Source: Hephaestia caeni
GTDB taxonomy: Bacteria > Pseudomonadota > Alphaproteobacteria > Sphingomonadales > Sphingomonadaceae
NCBI RefSeq assembly: GCF_003550065.1
Contig: NZ_QXDC01000005.1
Location: 218,995 to 282,994, forward strand
Reading direction: 5' to 3'
Length of the DNA: 64,000 nucleotides
In this document: positions 43,796-54,222 of the stretch, piece by piece
How the letters are laid out: every line of letters begins with the position of its first letter
Numbering within the stretch: position 1 is the stretch's first letter
Notes under the pieces: model-generated
What the model was told of the DNA's origin: nothing
The model's input: only the letters and a program-made list of their open reading frames with translations
Databases searched by the model: none
Position numbers and translations under genes: made by a program

Positions 43796-44698
43796 ATGAC
43801 CAACGATGATCTCGTGCTCCAGACGATCGAACCCGTCACGCATGATCTGGGCGGGTTCAAGGTCCATCGCACCCTGCCCAACAAGGTGCGCACGATGGTG
43901 GGACCGTTCCTGTTCTTCGATCAGATGGGGCCGGCGCACCTGTCAGTCGGCCAGGGAATGGACGTGCGGCCGCACCCCCACATCAACCTCGCCACGGTCA
44001 CCTATCTGTTCGCGGGCGCGATCGATCACCGCGATTCGCTCGGTACCCTCGCGACGATCGAACCGGGCGCGGTCAATCTGATGACAGCGGGTTCGGGTAT
44101 CGTCCATTCCGAACGCTCGCCCAGCGCCGAACGCGCGGTCGGCCCCGAATTATCGGGCATCCAGACGTGGATCGCACTTCCCGACGGCCGCGAGGAAATG
44201 GCCCCCGCCTTCGAGCATGTCGCCAAGGCCGATCTGCCGGCAATCGAGGACAACGGCGCCAAGGCACGGGTGATTATGGGCAGCCTGTGGGGACGGCAAG
44301 CGCCGACCACCACTTATGCGGGTACGATCTATGCCGATATCGTCCTTGGCAGTGGCGGGGCGATCCCCATCGATGCCGAGGCCGATGAGCGCGCGGTCTA
44401 TGTCACCGAGGGCGAAGCGTCGCTCGACGGGCTGCCGCTCGATCCGATGACGCTCTATGTGCTGCGCCCCGGTGTCGCGGCGACGCTGCGGTCGGATCGG
44501 GGCGCGCGCGTCATGCTGTGTGGTGGCGAGGCCTTCGCCACGCCGCGCCATGTCTGGTGGAACTTCGTCTCGTCGTCGCGCGAGCGGATCAACGAGGCCA
44601 AGCGCGCCTGGAAGGCAGGAGAATTCGCGAAAGTCCCCGGCGACGACAAGGAATGGATTCCCATTCCCGACGTGCCGATGACGGTGAGTTATCCGTGA
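43796..44698 (+). CDS. Pirin family protein
   Basis: This 300-aa bicupin has the N-terminal metal-binding cupin motif (VRPHPHINLATVTYLFAGAI with the His ligands, HRDSLG, and GSGIVHSERSP) and a C-terminal cupin that ends in the pirin signature HVWWNFVSSSRERINEAK (in pieces). Pirins are iron proteins, and bacterial members such as YhhW are quercetinase-like. The ATG follows GAGGGAAA at 43796. The next gene begins within a few bases. Confidence 0.93.
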   Translation: MTNDDLVLQTIEPVTHDLGGFKVHRTLPNKVRTMVGPFLFFDQMGPAHLSVGQGMDVRPHPHINLATVTYLFAGAIDHRDSLGTLATIEPGAVNLMTAGSGIVHSERSPSAERAVGPELSGIQTWIALPDGREEMAPAFEHVAKADLPAIEDNGAKARVIMGSLWGRQAPTTTYAGTIYADIVLGSGGAIPIDAEADERAVYVTEGEASLDGLPLDPMTLYVLRPGVAATLRSDRGARVMLCGGEAFATPRHVWWNFVSSSRERINEAKRAWKAGEFAKVPGDDKEWIPIPDVPMTVSYP

Positions 44699-44709
44699 CG
44701 GAGATTTGG

Positions 44710-45600
44710 ATGACCTGCGACCCACACCGCATCGCGCTTTCCACCGGCGTCGATCTCGACGTCTGGACCGCGGGCGATCCCGCCGCGCCGCCGATCATCC
44801 TGCTCCACGGCTTTCCCGAATCGCATCGCACCTGGCGGCACCAGATCCCCGCGCTGGCCGCCGACCATTTCGTCATCGCGCCCGATCAGCGCGGCTATGC
44901 CCGCTCGTCCAAGCCCGAGGGTGTCGAGAACTATACCCCTGACAGGATCGTCGCGGACGTGCTCGCGCTCGCCGACCATTTCGGAATCGATCGCTTCGCG
45001 CTGGCCGGCCACGATTGGGGCGGCGCGGTCGCCTGGATGGCGGCGCTCCAGCATCCGGATCGCATCGCGCGACTGATCATCGCCAACGCGCCGCACCCGT
45101 TTCTCTTCCAGAAAACGCTGTTCGACGATCCCGCCCAGCGCGCGGCGAGCCAGTATATCCGCGCCTTCCGCAATCCCGATCTCGAACGGCATATCGATCG
45201 GATCGGGCTATCGGCGTTCTTCGATACCAGCTTCGCGCCGCATACCGATGCCGCGAAAATGGCGGCCGAAAAGCCCGTCTATCTCGATCAGTGGGGCCAG
45301 CCCGGCGCGATGACGGCAATGCTCAACTGGTATCGCGCCAGCGCAATCGATGTACCCGAAACGGGCGCCACGGCGGGCCGCCCCGCCTTCCTCGACGCAC
45401 CCTTCCCGCCGATCACTCAGCCGACGCTGGTGATCTGGGGGATGCGCGACAAGGCATTGCTGCCGTGCCAGCTCGACGGACTCGGCACGCTGGTGCCGAC
45501 CCTCGACGTGGTCGAGATCGATGCCGGCCATTTCGTGCCGTGGGAAGCGCCCGAGGCCGTCAACGCCGCGATGCGCGACTGGCTGGCCGAGCGAGAATAA
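44710..45600 (+). CDS. Alpha/beta hydrolase, epoxide-hydrolase-like
   Basis: This 296-aa alpha/beta hydrolase has the oxyanion motif HGFPES, the nucleophile elbow GHDWGG (Asp nucleophile, as in epoxide hydrolases and fluoroacetate dehalogenases), the cap domain after NAPHP, and the catalytic His in AGHFVPWEAPE. The ATG at 44710 has GGAG upstream; a GTG at 44695, in GTGA overlap with pirin, is an alternative. It is co-directional with bolA, GST and pirin. Confidence 0.88.
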   Translation: MTCDPHRIALSTGVDLDVWTAGDPAAPPIILLHGFPESHRTWRHQIPALAADHFVIAPDQRGYARSSKPEGVENYTPDRIVADVLALADHFGIDRFALAGHDWGGAVAWMAALQHPDRIARLIIANAPHPFLFQKTLFDDPAQRAASQYIRAFRNPDLERHIDRIGLSAFFDTSFAPHTDAAKMAAEKPVYLDQWGQPGAMTAMLNWYRASAIDVPETGATAGRPAFLDAPFPPITQPTLVIWGMRDKALLPCQLDGLGTLVPTLDVVEIDAGHFVPWEAPEAVNAAMRDWLAERE

Positions 45601-45605
45601 CGGGA

Positions 45606-46007
45606 TCAGCGCGGCATAAAGAAGCGCTCGATCACATCCCTCGCAACGCGCGCGGGCCGGTGCGTGTCGGCGTCGATGCAGCACCAGCTCGATTTCACCT
45701 CGGCGAGCACCTCCTCGCCGCGCCGAATGATCGTTTCGTAGAAAGCGCGCGCGCCCTGCACCTTCTGGAGCAGCACGGTCGCGATCACGTCGTCATCGAG
45801 GAAGGTCGGCTTGCGATAGGTGATCTCGTGCTTGAGCGCGACCCATAGATGCCCGGCGATCGCATCCGCCGGCGCGATCTTGCGCCAATGGCTGATCACC
45901 GCTTCCTGCACCCACTTCAGATAACTGGCATTATTGACGTGCCCCATGAAATCGATGTCCGCGGGGTCGATGCCGATCCGGTAATAAAATGCGGGCGCCT
46001 GTTCCAT
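45606..46007 (-). CDS. Hot-dog fold acyl-CoA thioesterase
   Basis: This 133-aa thioesterase of the 4-hydroxybenzoyl-CoA/YbgC type has IDPADIDFMGHVNNASYLKW with the catalytic Asp region, and ALKHEITYRKPTFLDDDV. It hydrolyses acyl-CoA esters. An ATG at 46016 is also possible. It is convergent with the epoxide-hydrolase gene, 5 bp apart. Confidence 0.9.
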   Translation of the reverse strand: MEQAPAFYYRIGIDPADIDFMGHVNNASYLKWVQEAVISHWRKIAPADAIAGHLWVALKHEITYRKPTFLDDDVIATVLLQKVQGARAFYETIIRRGEEVLAEVKSSWCCIDADTHRPARVARDVIERFFMPR

Positions 46008-46069
46008 AGGCCCCATATAGGCACGCAAAGGCCGGATCGCCATTGATCCTGCGCAAGTCGCACAAACTC

Positions 46070-47167
46070 CTACAGCACGACCTTCGCCGCGTCGGGCAGC
46101 GCGATGCCGCCGTCCGCCGCCTCGCGCGGCCCGGGCTTGACCCATGCCGCGTGCGCATGCGCGGTCGCGACCACGTCACGCGTGCCGTCGCCCGGCCAGC
46201 AGGCGACGCTCACCACCTGTTCGGCGGTCGAGCGATCGGGCTCCATCGCGACCCAGGCGAGCGGGCGTTCGGGTGTGGCGCGGGCACCCGCCGCACACAT
46301 CGCCGCGCGAATCCGATCCGCGGTCGTCTCGGGCAGATATTGCCACACCACCGAATGCATCAGCACGCGCGTGACGCCATCGGCCTGCGGCTCCGCAAGC
46401 CGCGCCTCGACCCAATCAGCGGCGTCGGCCTGATCCAGCCGCACCGGCCGCGCGCGCACCATCGCGATCGCCCGCCTAAGCCGATCCAACCGTTCGGGCT
46501 TCTCCGCCCAGACATATGCCGACAATCGCGCTTCCACCGCTGGGTCCGCAGCGTCCATCGGCGCGACATCGCACCCGTGTGTCGAGACGATCTCGATCGC
46601 CGGCACGGCCGGCCGCGCGCCGCGCCATTCGGGCGCGATCGTTACCGGCGCGTCGGCCGGCCCCAGCCCCACCCCGCCCAGATCAAAGCGGTAGCGATCG
46701 ATCAGCAGGTTGAGCCCCGCGCTCGATCCGATCTCCAGCACCTCGAGCTTCGGCCCCCATCGCCGCGCGACCGCGATCAGCCCCACGATCAGCGCGCCCG
46801 ATCGCCCGGGCTCGTTGGTCTGCGGCGGCCCGTCGAGCCACGGCAGTAGCGCCTCGTCGTGCCGCGCCAGCACGCACGACAGTGCTTCCTCGAGCGCCCC
46901 ACCGCGTATCTCGCCGCGGAAAATCGCCGCCAGCTCCTCGTCCACCCCCGCCATCACCAGCGCGTGGAACCCACCCATCAGCCGGAGCGGCAGCGCATCG
47001 CGCGTCGGCTCACCCGCCCAGTCGAGCACCCGCGTGCCCGTCCGGCTGTCGCGCGTCAGCCCCATCGCCAGCGCTGCGCAGATATCCGCATAGACCGGCG
47101 CGTCCATCTGGCGGCAATAATGTTCCTGGATGAGGAAGGCGCCGCGGTTGTTCGCTTCGGTGGACAC
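46070..47167 (-). CDS. DUF2332 family protein
   Basis: This 365-aa protein of DUF2332 has a predicted Rossmann-like methyltransferase fold: LEVLEIGSSAGLNLLIDRY resembles a SAM-binding motif I. HSVVWQYLPE occurs toward the C-terminus. Its function is unknown. I chose the GTG at 47167 because AGGAG lies 9 bp upstream; an ATG at 47176 is too close to that site. It is divergent from hisG. Confidence 0.82.
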   Translation of the reverse strand: MSTEANNRGAFLIQEHYCRQMDAPVYADICAALAMGLTRDSRTGTRVLDWAGEPTRDALPLRLMGGFHALVMAGVDEELAAIFRGEIRGGALEEALSCVLARHDEALLPWLDGPPQTNEPGRSGALIVGLIAVARRWGPKLEVLEIGSSAGLNLLIDRYRFDLGGVGLGPADAPVTIAPEWRGARPAVPAIEIVSTHGCDVAPMDAADPAVEARLSAYVWAEKPERLDRLRRAIAMVRARPVRLDQADAADWVEARLAEPQADGVTRVLMHSVVWQYLPETTADRIRAAMCAAGARATPERPLAWVAMEPDRSTAEQVVSVACWPGDGTRDVVATAHAHAAWVKPGPREAADGGIALPDAAKVVL

Positions 47168-47238
47168 GCAGCACATCTCCTGTTCTCGGCCGAGACGCAT
47201 TGCTCCCGGCCGCACGGCCAAGTAAAGCCCCGCCGTCC

Positions 47239-47898
47239 ATGACCGATCCGATCATCATCGCCGTCCCCAAGGGACGTATCCTAGACGAAGCGCTGCCGCT
47301 GCTCGCCGCGGTGGGCATCGTGCCCGAGGCCGCCTTTTCCGACGACGCCAGCCGCGCGCTCCGCTTCGCCACCAACGATCCGCAAATCGAGCTGATCCGC
47401 GTGCGCGCGTTCGACGTCGCGACCTTCGTCGCGCACGGCGCCGCGCAACTCGGCATCGTCGGCTCCGACGTGCTGATGGAGTTCGATTATCCCGAACTCT
47501 ACGCGCCGGTCGATCTCAGGATCGGCCATTGCCGGCTGTCGGTCGCCGAACCCGCCGACATGGCCGAGAAGGACGATCCGCGCGGCTGGAGCCACGTTCG
47601 CGTCGCGACCAAATATCCGCACGCGACGCGCACCTTCTTCGAGGCGCGCGGCGTCCAGGCCGAATGCGTCAAGCTGAACGGCGCGATGGAACTGGCGCCG
47701 ACGCTGGGGCTTGCGCCGCGCATCGTCGATCTCGTCTCATCGGGGCGCACGCTCAAGGAAAACGGGCTGGTCGAGGTCGAGACGATCGCCCAGGTCAGCA
47801 GCCGCCTGGTCGTCAGCCGCGCCGCCTTCAAAACGCGCGCGCGCGTGGTGCCGCTGGTTGATGCGTTCCGGCGCGCGGTCGAGCACGCGTCGGCATGA
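47239..47898 (+). CDS. hisG: ATP phosphoribosyltransferase, short form
   Basis: This 219-aa enzyme catalyses the first step of histidine synthesis, joining ATP and PRPP. It has VPKGRILDEALPLL at the start and DLVSSGRTLKENGLVE for PRPP binding. The length marks the short form, which lacks the C-terminal regulatory domain and needs HisZ as partner; hisZ is not in the window. It overlaps hisD by 4 bp. Confidence 0.96.
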   Translation: MTDPIIIAVPKGRILDEALPLLAAVGIVPEAAFSDDASRALRFATNDPQIELIRVRAFDVATFVAHGAAQLGIVGSDVLMEFDYPELYAPVDLRIGHCRLSVAEPADMAEKDDPRGWSHVRVATKYPHATRTFFEARGVQAECVKLNGAMELAPTLGLAPRIVDLVSSGRTLKENGLVEVETIAQVSSRLVVSRAAFKTRARVVPLVDAFRRAVEHASA

Positions 47899-49205
47899 TC
47901 CGCCTCTCCACCTCCGATCCCGGCTTCGCGCGCGATTTCGAGGCGCTGGTCAACGCACGCCGCGAAACCGATGCCGATGTCGCGCGCGACGTCCGCACGA
48001 TCATCGCCAGCGTGCGCGACGAAGGCGACGCGGCAGTGCGCGCCTTCACCGAGAAATTCGATCGCCATGATCTCAGCGAAACCGGCTGGCGGATCGAACG
48101 CGCCGAATGCGTCGCGGCGCTCGACGGGCTCGCTCCCGATCTGCGCGCCGCGCTCGACCTCGCCGCGCAACGCATCGCCGCGTATCACCAGAAGCAGCGC
48201 CCTGCGGATAGCGACAACACCGACGACGCGGGCGTACGCACCGGCGCCCGCTGGCGGCCGGTCGATGCGGCGGGGGTCTATGTCCCGGGTGGCCGCGCGG
48301 CTTATCCCTCATCGGTGCTGATGAACGCGATCCCCGCCAAGGTCGCGGGCGTCGAGCGGCTGGTGATGGTGACGCCGACCCCCGACGGCGTGATCAATCC
48401 GCTCGTTCTCGCCGCGGCCGAACTCGGCGGTGTCGATGAGATATGGAGGATCGGCGGCGCGCAGGCGATCGCCGCGCTTGCCTATGGCACCGATCGGGTC
48501 AAGCCCGTCGATGTCGTCACCGGCCCCGGCAATGCGTGGGTGGCCGAGGCCAAGCGTCAGCTCTACGGCGTGGTCGGGATCGATATGGTTGCCGGGCCGA
48601 GCGAGATCGTCGTCGTCGCCGACGGCGAGAACGATCCCGACTGGATCGCCGCCGATCTTCTGAGCCAATCCGAGCACGATCCCACCAGCCAGTCGATCCT
48701 GTTCACCGACGATGCGGCGTTCGCGATTGCCGTGGCCGAGGCGGTCGATCTCCAGATCGGCGCCCTCGCCACCGCGCACGTCGCCCGCGCCGCATGGGAC
48801 GCCAACGGCGCGATCATCGTCACCGCGTCGCTCGACGAGGCGATGCCGCTGGTCAACCGGCTCGCGCCCGAGCATCTCGAACTCGCGGTCGACGATCCGC
48901 AAGCGCTGTTCGATCGGGTCCGCCATGCGGGTTCGGCATTCCTCGGCCGGCACACGCCCGAGGCGATCGGCGATTATGTCGCGGGGCCGAACCACGTCCT
49001 GCCCACCGGGCGGCGCGCGCGCTTCTCGTCGGGGCTGTCGGTGCTCGATTTCATGAAGCGGACGAGCTTTCTCGCGCTTGACCCAGCCTCGCTGGCTCGG
49101 ATAGGCCCCGCCGCGATCGCTCTCGCGACCGCCGAGGGGCTGCCCGCGCACGCCCGCTCGGTATCGATCCGCCTTTCGGGCGACCAACCGGAATTGAAGC
49201 TATGA
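47895..49205 (+). CDS. hisD: Histidinol dehydrogenase
   Basis: This 436-aa zinc enzyme makes histidine from histidinol in two NAD-dependent oxidations. It has VYVPGGRAAYPSSVLMNAIPA (in pieces), VTGPGNAWVAEAKRQLYG, the zinc-site SEHDPTSQSIL, and GPNHVLPTGRRARFSSGLSV. It starts in the ATGA overlap with hisG and overlaps nusB by 4 bp. Confidence 0.97.
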   Translation: MIRLSTSDPGFARDFEALVNARRETDADVARDVRTIIASVRDEGDAAVRAFTEKFDRHDLSETGWRIERAECVAALDGLAPDLRAALDLAAQRIAAYHQKQRPADSDNTDDAGVRTGARWRPVDAAGVYVPGGRAAYPSSVLMNAIPAKVAGVERLVMVTPTPDGVINPLVLAAAELGGVDEIWRIGGAQAIAALAYGTDRVKPVDVVTGPGNAWVAEAKRQLYGVVGIDMVAGPSEIVVVADGENDPDWIAADLLSQSEHDPTSQSILFTDDAAFAIAVAEAVDLQIGALATAHVARAAWDANGAIIVTASLDEAMPLVNRLAPEHLELAVDDPQALFDRVRHAGSAFLGRHTPEAIGDYVAGPNHVLPTGRRARFSSGLSVLDFMKRTSFLALDPASLARIGPAAIALATAEGLPAHARSVSIRLSGDQPELKL

Positions 49206-49657
49206 GTCGTACCGCCGCCCGTTCGCGCGCCCGCGCTGCCGCGCGCCTCGCCGCCGTCCAGGCGCTCTATCAGCACGAGATGGAGGGCACCGCGATCACC
49301 GTGCTGCTCCACGAATTCCATCACCACCGGCTGGGCGCCACGATCGACGACGACGAATTTGCGGACGCCGACGTGCCCTTTTTCGACGATCTCGTCGGTG
49401 GCGCCGCCGCGCGCGGCGAGGAGATCGACCGCCGCATCGCGGACAAGCTCGCCAGGGGCTGGACGCTCGATCGGCTCGACAAGTCGATGAAGGCCATCCT
49501 GCGCGCCGGCGCCTACGAACTGATCGCGCGGCCCGATGTGCCGGCCAAAACGGTGATCAGCGAATATCTCGACGTCGCCGACGCTTTCTACGACAAGCCC
49601 GAAAAGGGCTTCGTCAACGGCCTGCTCGACGCGCTCGCCAGGGATGTTCGGGCCTGA
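49202..49657 (+). CDS. nusB: Transcription antitermination factor NusB
   Basis: This 151-aa all-helical RNA-binding factor pairs with NusE/S10 at boxA in rRNA antitermination. The N-terminus (RAAARLAAVQALYQHEM) and the C-terminal KTVISEYLDVADAFYD with FVNGLLDALAR are characteristic. It is coupled to hisD by a 4-bp overlap, an arrangement common in Sphingomonadales. Confidence 0.95.
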   Translation: MSRTAARSRARAAARLAAVQALYQHEMEGTAITVLLHEFHHHRLGATIDDDEFADADVPFFDDLVGGAAARGEEIDRRIADKLARGWTLDRLDKSMKAILRAGAYELIARPDVPAKTVISEYLDVADAFYDKPEKGFVNGLLDALARDVRA

Positions 49658-49660
49658 GGC

Positions 49661-49837
49661 ATGGGCGAGGTCGTCAACCTGCGGCGCGCGCGCAAGGCCA
49701 AAGCGCGCGCCGAGCGTGATGCTACCGCCGCGGCCAACCGCGCCGCGTTCGGGCGAACCAGGGCGGAGAAGGCGTCTGCGAAGGCGGAGATCGATCGGCG
49801 CGAGCGCAACCTCGATGGCAACAAGCGCGAGCCATAA
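49661..49837 (+). CDS. DUF4169 family small basic protein
   Basis: This 58-aa protein is rich in Lys, Arg and Ala. It has the DUF4169 start (GEVVNLRRARKAKARAE) and ending (RRERNLDGNKREP). It forms one or two long charged helices, and its role is unknown. It starts 3 bp after nusB. Confidence 0.85.
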   Translation: MGEVVNLRRARKAKARAERDATAAANRAAFGRTRAEKASAKAEIDRRERNLDGNKREP

Positions 49838-49894
49838 GGTCTGCGCGGCGCACGGGCATGGCGCGCCGCCATCGCAACGGCTAGCTTCGACGCG

Positions 49895-50896
49895 ATGACC
49901 GAAGCCGAGTTCCTCGCCGCGTTGCGCGCGCTGCCGCTCCATCCCGGCGCGCGCGGCTTGCTTGACGACACCGCGCATCTCGACGGGCTGATCCTCACCA
50001 CCGACACCATCGTCGAGGGCATCCACTATCTGCCTGACGACCCACCCGCCGATGTGGCGTGGAAGCTCGTCGCCGCGAACCTTTCCGATCTTGCCGCGAA
50101 GGGGGCGGTGCCCGAAGGGGTAATGCTCAATTATCCGCTCAGGGCAGTCCCCCCGGCGAAGGCCGGGGTCCAGTTGGGCGACAGCACTAATGATGCGTAC
50201 AGCTCCGTTACGATCGCCTTCCCAACTGGGCCCCGGCCTTCGCCGGGGAGGGAGACAGGGTGGGATGAAGCGTTCGTCTCGGGATTGGATATCGCCCTTC
50301 GCACGTTTGCCGTGCGGCTGCTCGGCGGCGACACCGTCTCGCTGCCTGTGAACGCGCCGCGGGTCATCGCCCTCACCGCGATCGGCCGCGCCGCGCGCGC
50401 GCCCTTGCGCGCCGGTGCGAGAGAAGGCGACGCGCTCTACGTCACCGGCACGATCGGCGACGCGGGCGCGGGGCTGCGGATCGCGCGCGGTGAATCCGGC
50501 CCCGCCGATCTGGTCGACAGATACCGCCGACCCACCCCACGCCTCGCCGAGGGCAAGGCGCTGGCACCCTCCGCCCACGCCATGATGGACGTTTCGGACG
50601 GCCTGCTGATCGATGCCGCGCGGATGGCCGATGCCAGCGGTCTGGGCGTCACGATCGATCTCGCCGCGATCCCGTTATCCGCCGCCTATCGCGCCTTCGC
50701 CGGCGACGATCGCGCCGCCCGCATCGCCGCCGCAACCGCCGGTGATGATTACGAACTTCTCCTTGCCGCCCCCGCCGGCATCCCCCTGGCCGCACGCGCG
50801 ACGCCGATCGGCGCATTCACCGCCGGTACGGGGCTGACGCTCACCGACGGCGGCACACCGATCCCCCTGCCCACCACGCTCGGCTTCCAGCACTAG
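49895..50896 (+). CDS. thiL: Thiamine-monophosphate kinase with in-frame repeat insertion
   Basis: This 333-aa ThiL phosphorylates thiamine monophosphate to the diphosphate. Conserved parts are LTTDTIVEGIHY, WKLVAANLSDLAAKGA, LLGGDTV, DVSDGLLIDAARMA and GDDYELLLA. Between VMLNYPL and WDEAFVSGLDIAL, where homologues have only a short turn, a segment of about 40 residues (about 83-122) is encoded by a palindromic DNA repeat (50151-50248). The frame is kept, and the insert is in a surface loop, so the enzyme may still work. The gene may still pair with nusB/hisD expression. Confidence 0.93.
   Translation: MTEAEFLAALRALPLHPGARGLLDDTAHLDGLILTTDTIVEGIHYLPDDPPADVAWKLVAANLSDLAAKGAVPEGVMLNYPLRAVPPAKAGVQLGDSTNDAYSSVTIAFPTGPRPSPGRETGWDEAFVSGLDIALRTFAVRLLGGDTVSLPVNAPRVIALTAIGRAARAPLRAGAREGDALYVTGTIGDAGAGLRIARGESGPADLVDRYRRPTPRLAEGKALAPSAHAMMDVSDGLLIDAARMADASGLGVTIDLAAIPLSAAYRAFAGDDRAARIAAATAGDDYELLLAAPAGIPLAARATPIGAFTAGTGLTLTDGGTPIPLPTTLGFQH
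50151..50248. repeat. Palindromic element inserted in frame in thiL
   Basis: Arms of 28 bp (50151-50178 and 50221-50248) are inverted copies with a single mismatch. Each arm itself contains a 7-bp stem hairpin (CCCCGGC-GAAG-GCCGGGG). It is a composite REP or MITE-like element. The 98-bp core plus flanks adds residues to ThiL without a stop or frameshift. Confidence 0.9.
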
Positions 50897-51012
50897 CGCC
50901 CCGCGGCCACCGCCCGCTTGCGCTCGGCGGCGTCGCGCCTATACCTTCCCGCCGTCACGGGGGCCGCAGCAGCGCTTCCGGGCCTCATAGGAGCAGGGGA
51001 AAGGGTCAGCCA

Positions 51013-53169
<2,157 letters not shown>

Positions 53170-53184
53170 CGCCAGCCGATAATC

Positions 53185-53220
53185 GGGCGGGGCGGCTCCG
53201 GCCTCCCCGCCCTTTCTTTT
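53185..53220. terminator. Intrinsic terminator after hppA, likely bidirectional
   Basis: The 8-bp perfect stem GGGCGGGG/CCCCGCCC (53185-53192 and 53205-53212) is followed by TTTCTTTT. It lies between the converging hppA and pit genes and can serve at least hppA. Confidence 0.85.
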
Positions 53221-54211
53221 AGAACAGCGACACGATCCAAAAGGCTGCCGCCGAAATCACCGCGGCCGCGGGCAGCGTCACCACCCAGGCGACGACGATG
53301 TTGCTGGCGACGTTCCACCGCACCGCCGACAGCCGCCGCGACGCACCGACGCCGATGATCGCACCGGTGATCGTGTGCGTGGTCGATACCGGCACCCCCA
53401 GCCAGGTCGCACCGAACAGCGTGATCGCGCCCCCGGTTTCGGCACAGAAACCCTGTGCTGGCGTGAGCCGCGTGATCTTCGATCCCATCGTGTGGACGAT
53501 CCGCCACCCGCCCGCGAGCGTGCCCAGCGCCATCGCCGCCTGGCACGAGAGCACTACCCAGAGCGGAATGTGGAATTCGCCACCGAGCATCCCCTGCGAA
53601 TAGAGCAGCACCGCGATGATCCCCATCGTCTTCTGCGCGTCGTTGCCGCCGTGCCCCAGCGAATAGAGCGCGGCCGAGACGAGCTGGAGCTTGCGATAGC
53701 GCTTGTCGACGCCGAGCGGGCTGAGCCGCAGGCTCGTCCATGCCACGCCGAGCACCAGCAGCATCGCGAGCACGAGGCCCAGCGCGGGCGAGCCGACGAT
53801 CGCGAGCACCGTCTTGGTGACGCCGCTCCATTCGACCGTGGCGAGCCCGGCCTTGAAAAGCCCTGCGCCCAGCAATCCGCCGATCAGCGCATGGCTCGAC
53901 GAAGACGGGATGCCGAGCACCCAGGTGATGACGTTCCAGACGATCGCCCCCGTCAGCGCGCTGAACACCACCTGCGCATCGACGATGTCGGGGTTGATGA
54001 TCCCCGCGCCGATCGTGTTGGCGACGTGCAACCCGAACACCAGGAAAGCGATGAAGTTGAAGAACGCCGCCCAAGCGACCGCCCAATGCGGCTTGAGCAC
54101 GCGCGTCGACACCACCGTCGCGATCGAATTGGCGGCATCGTGCAGGCCGTTGAGAAAATCGAACAGCAGCGCGACCGCGATCAGCGCGACAAGCAGCGAA
54201 AAGGAAAGCAT
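53219..54211 (-). CDS. pit: Low-affinity inorganic phosphate transporter (Pit family)
   Basis: This 330-aa transporter has the two Pit signature repeats, FLNGLHDAANSIATVVSTRVLKP and GGNDAQKTMGIIAV, and about ten helices. It imports metal-phosphate by symport. It is 11 bp from the Nudix-DUF47 gene, which likely encodes its partner. Confidence 0.95.
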   Translation of the reverse strand: MLSFSLLVALIAVALLFDFLNGLHDAANSIATVVSTRVLKPHWAVAWAAFFNFIAFLVFGLHVANTIGAGIINPDIVDAQVVFSALTGAIVWNVITWVLGIPSSSSHALIGGLLGAGLFKAGLATVEWSGVTKTVLAIVGSPALGLVLAMLLVLGVAWTSLRLSPLGVDKRYRKLQLVSAALYSLGHGGNDAQKTMGIIAVLLYSQGMLGGEFHIPLWVVLSCQAAMALGTLAGGWRIVHTMGSKITRLTPAQGFCAETGGAITLFGATWLGVPVSTTHTITGAIIGVGASRRLSAVRWNVASNIVVAWVVTLPAAAVISAAAFWIVSLF

Positions 54212-54222
54212 CGTCCCGGCCC

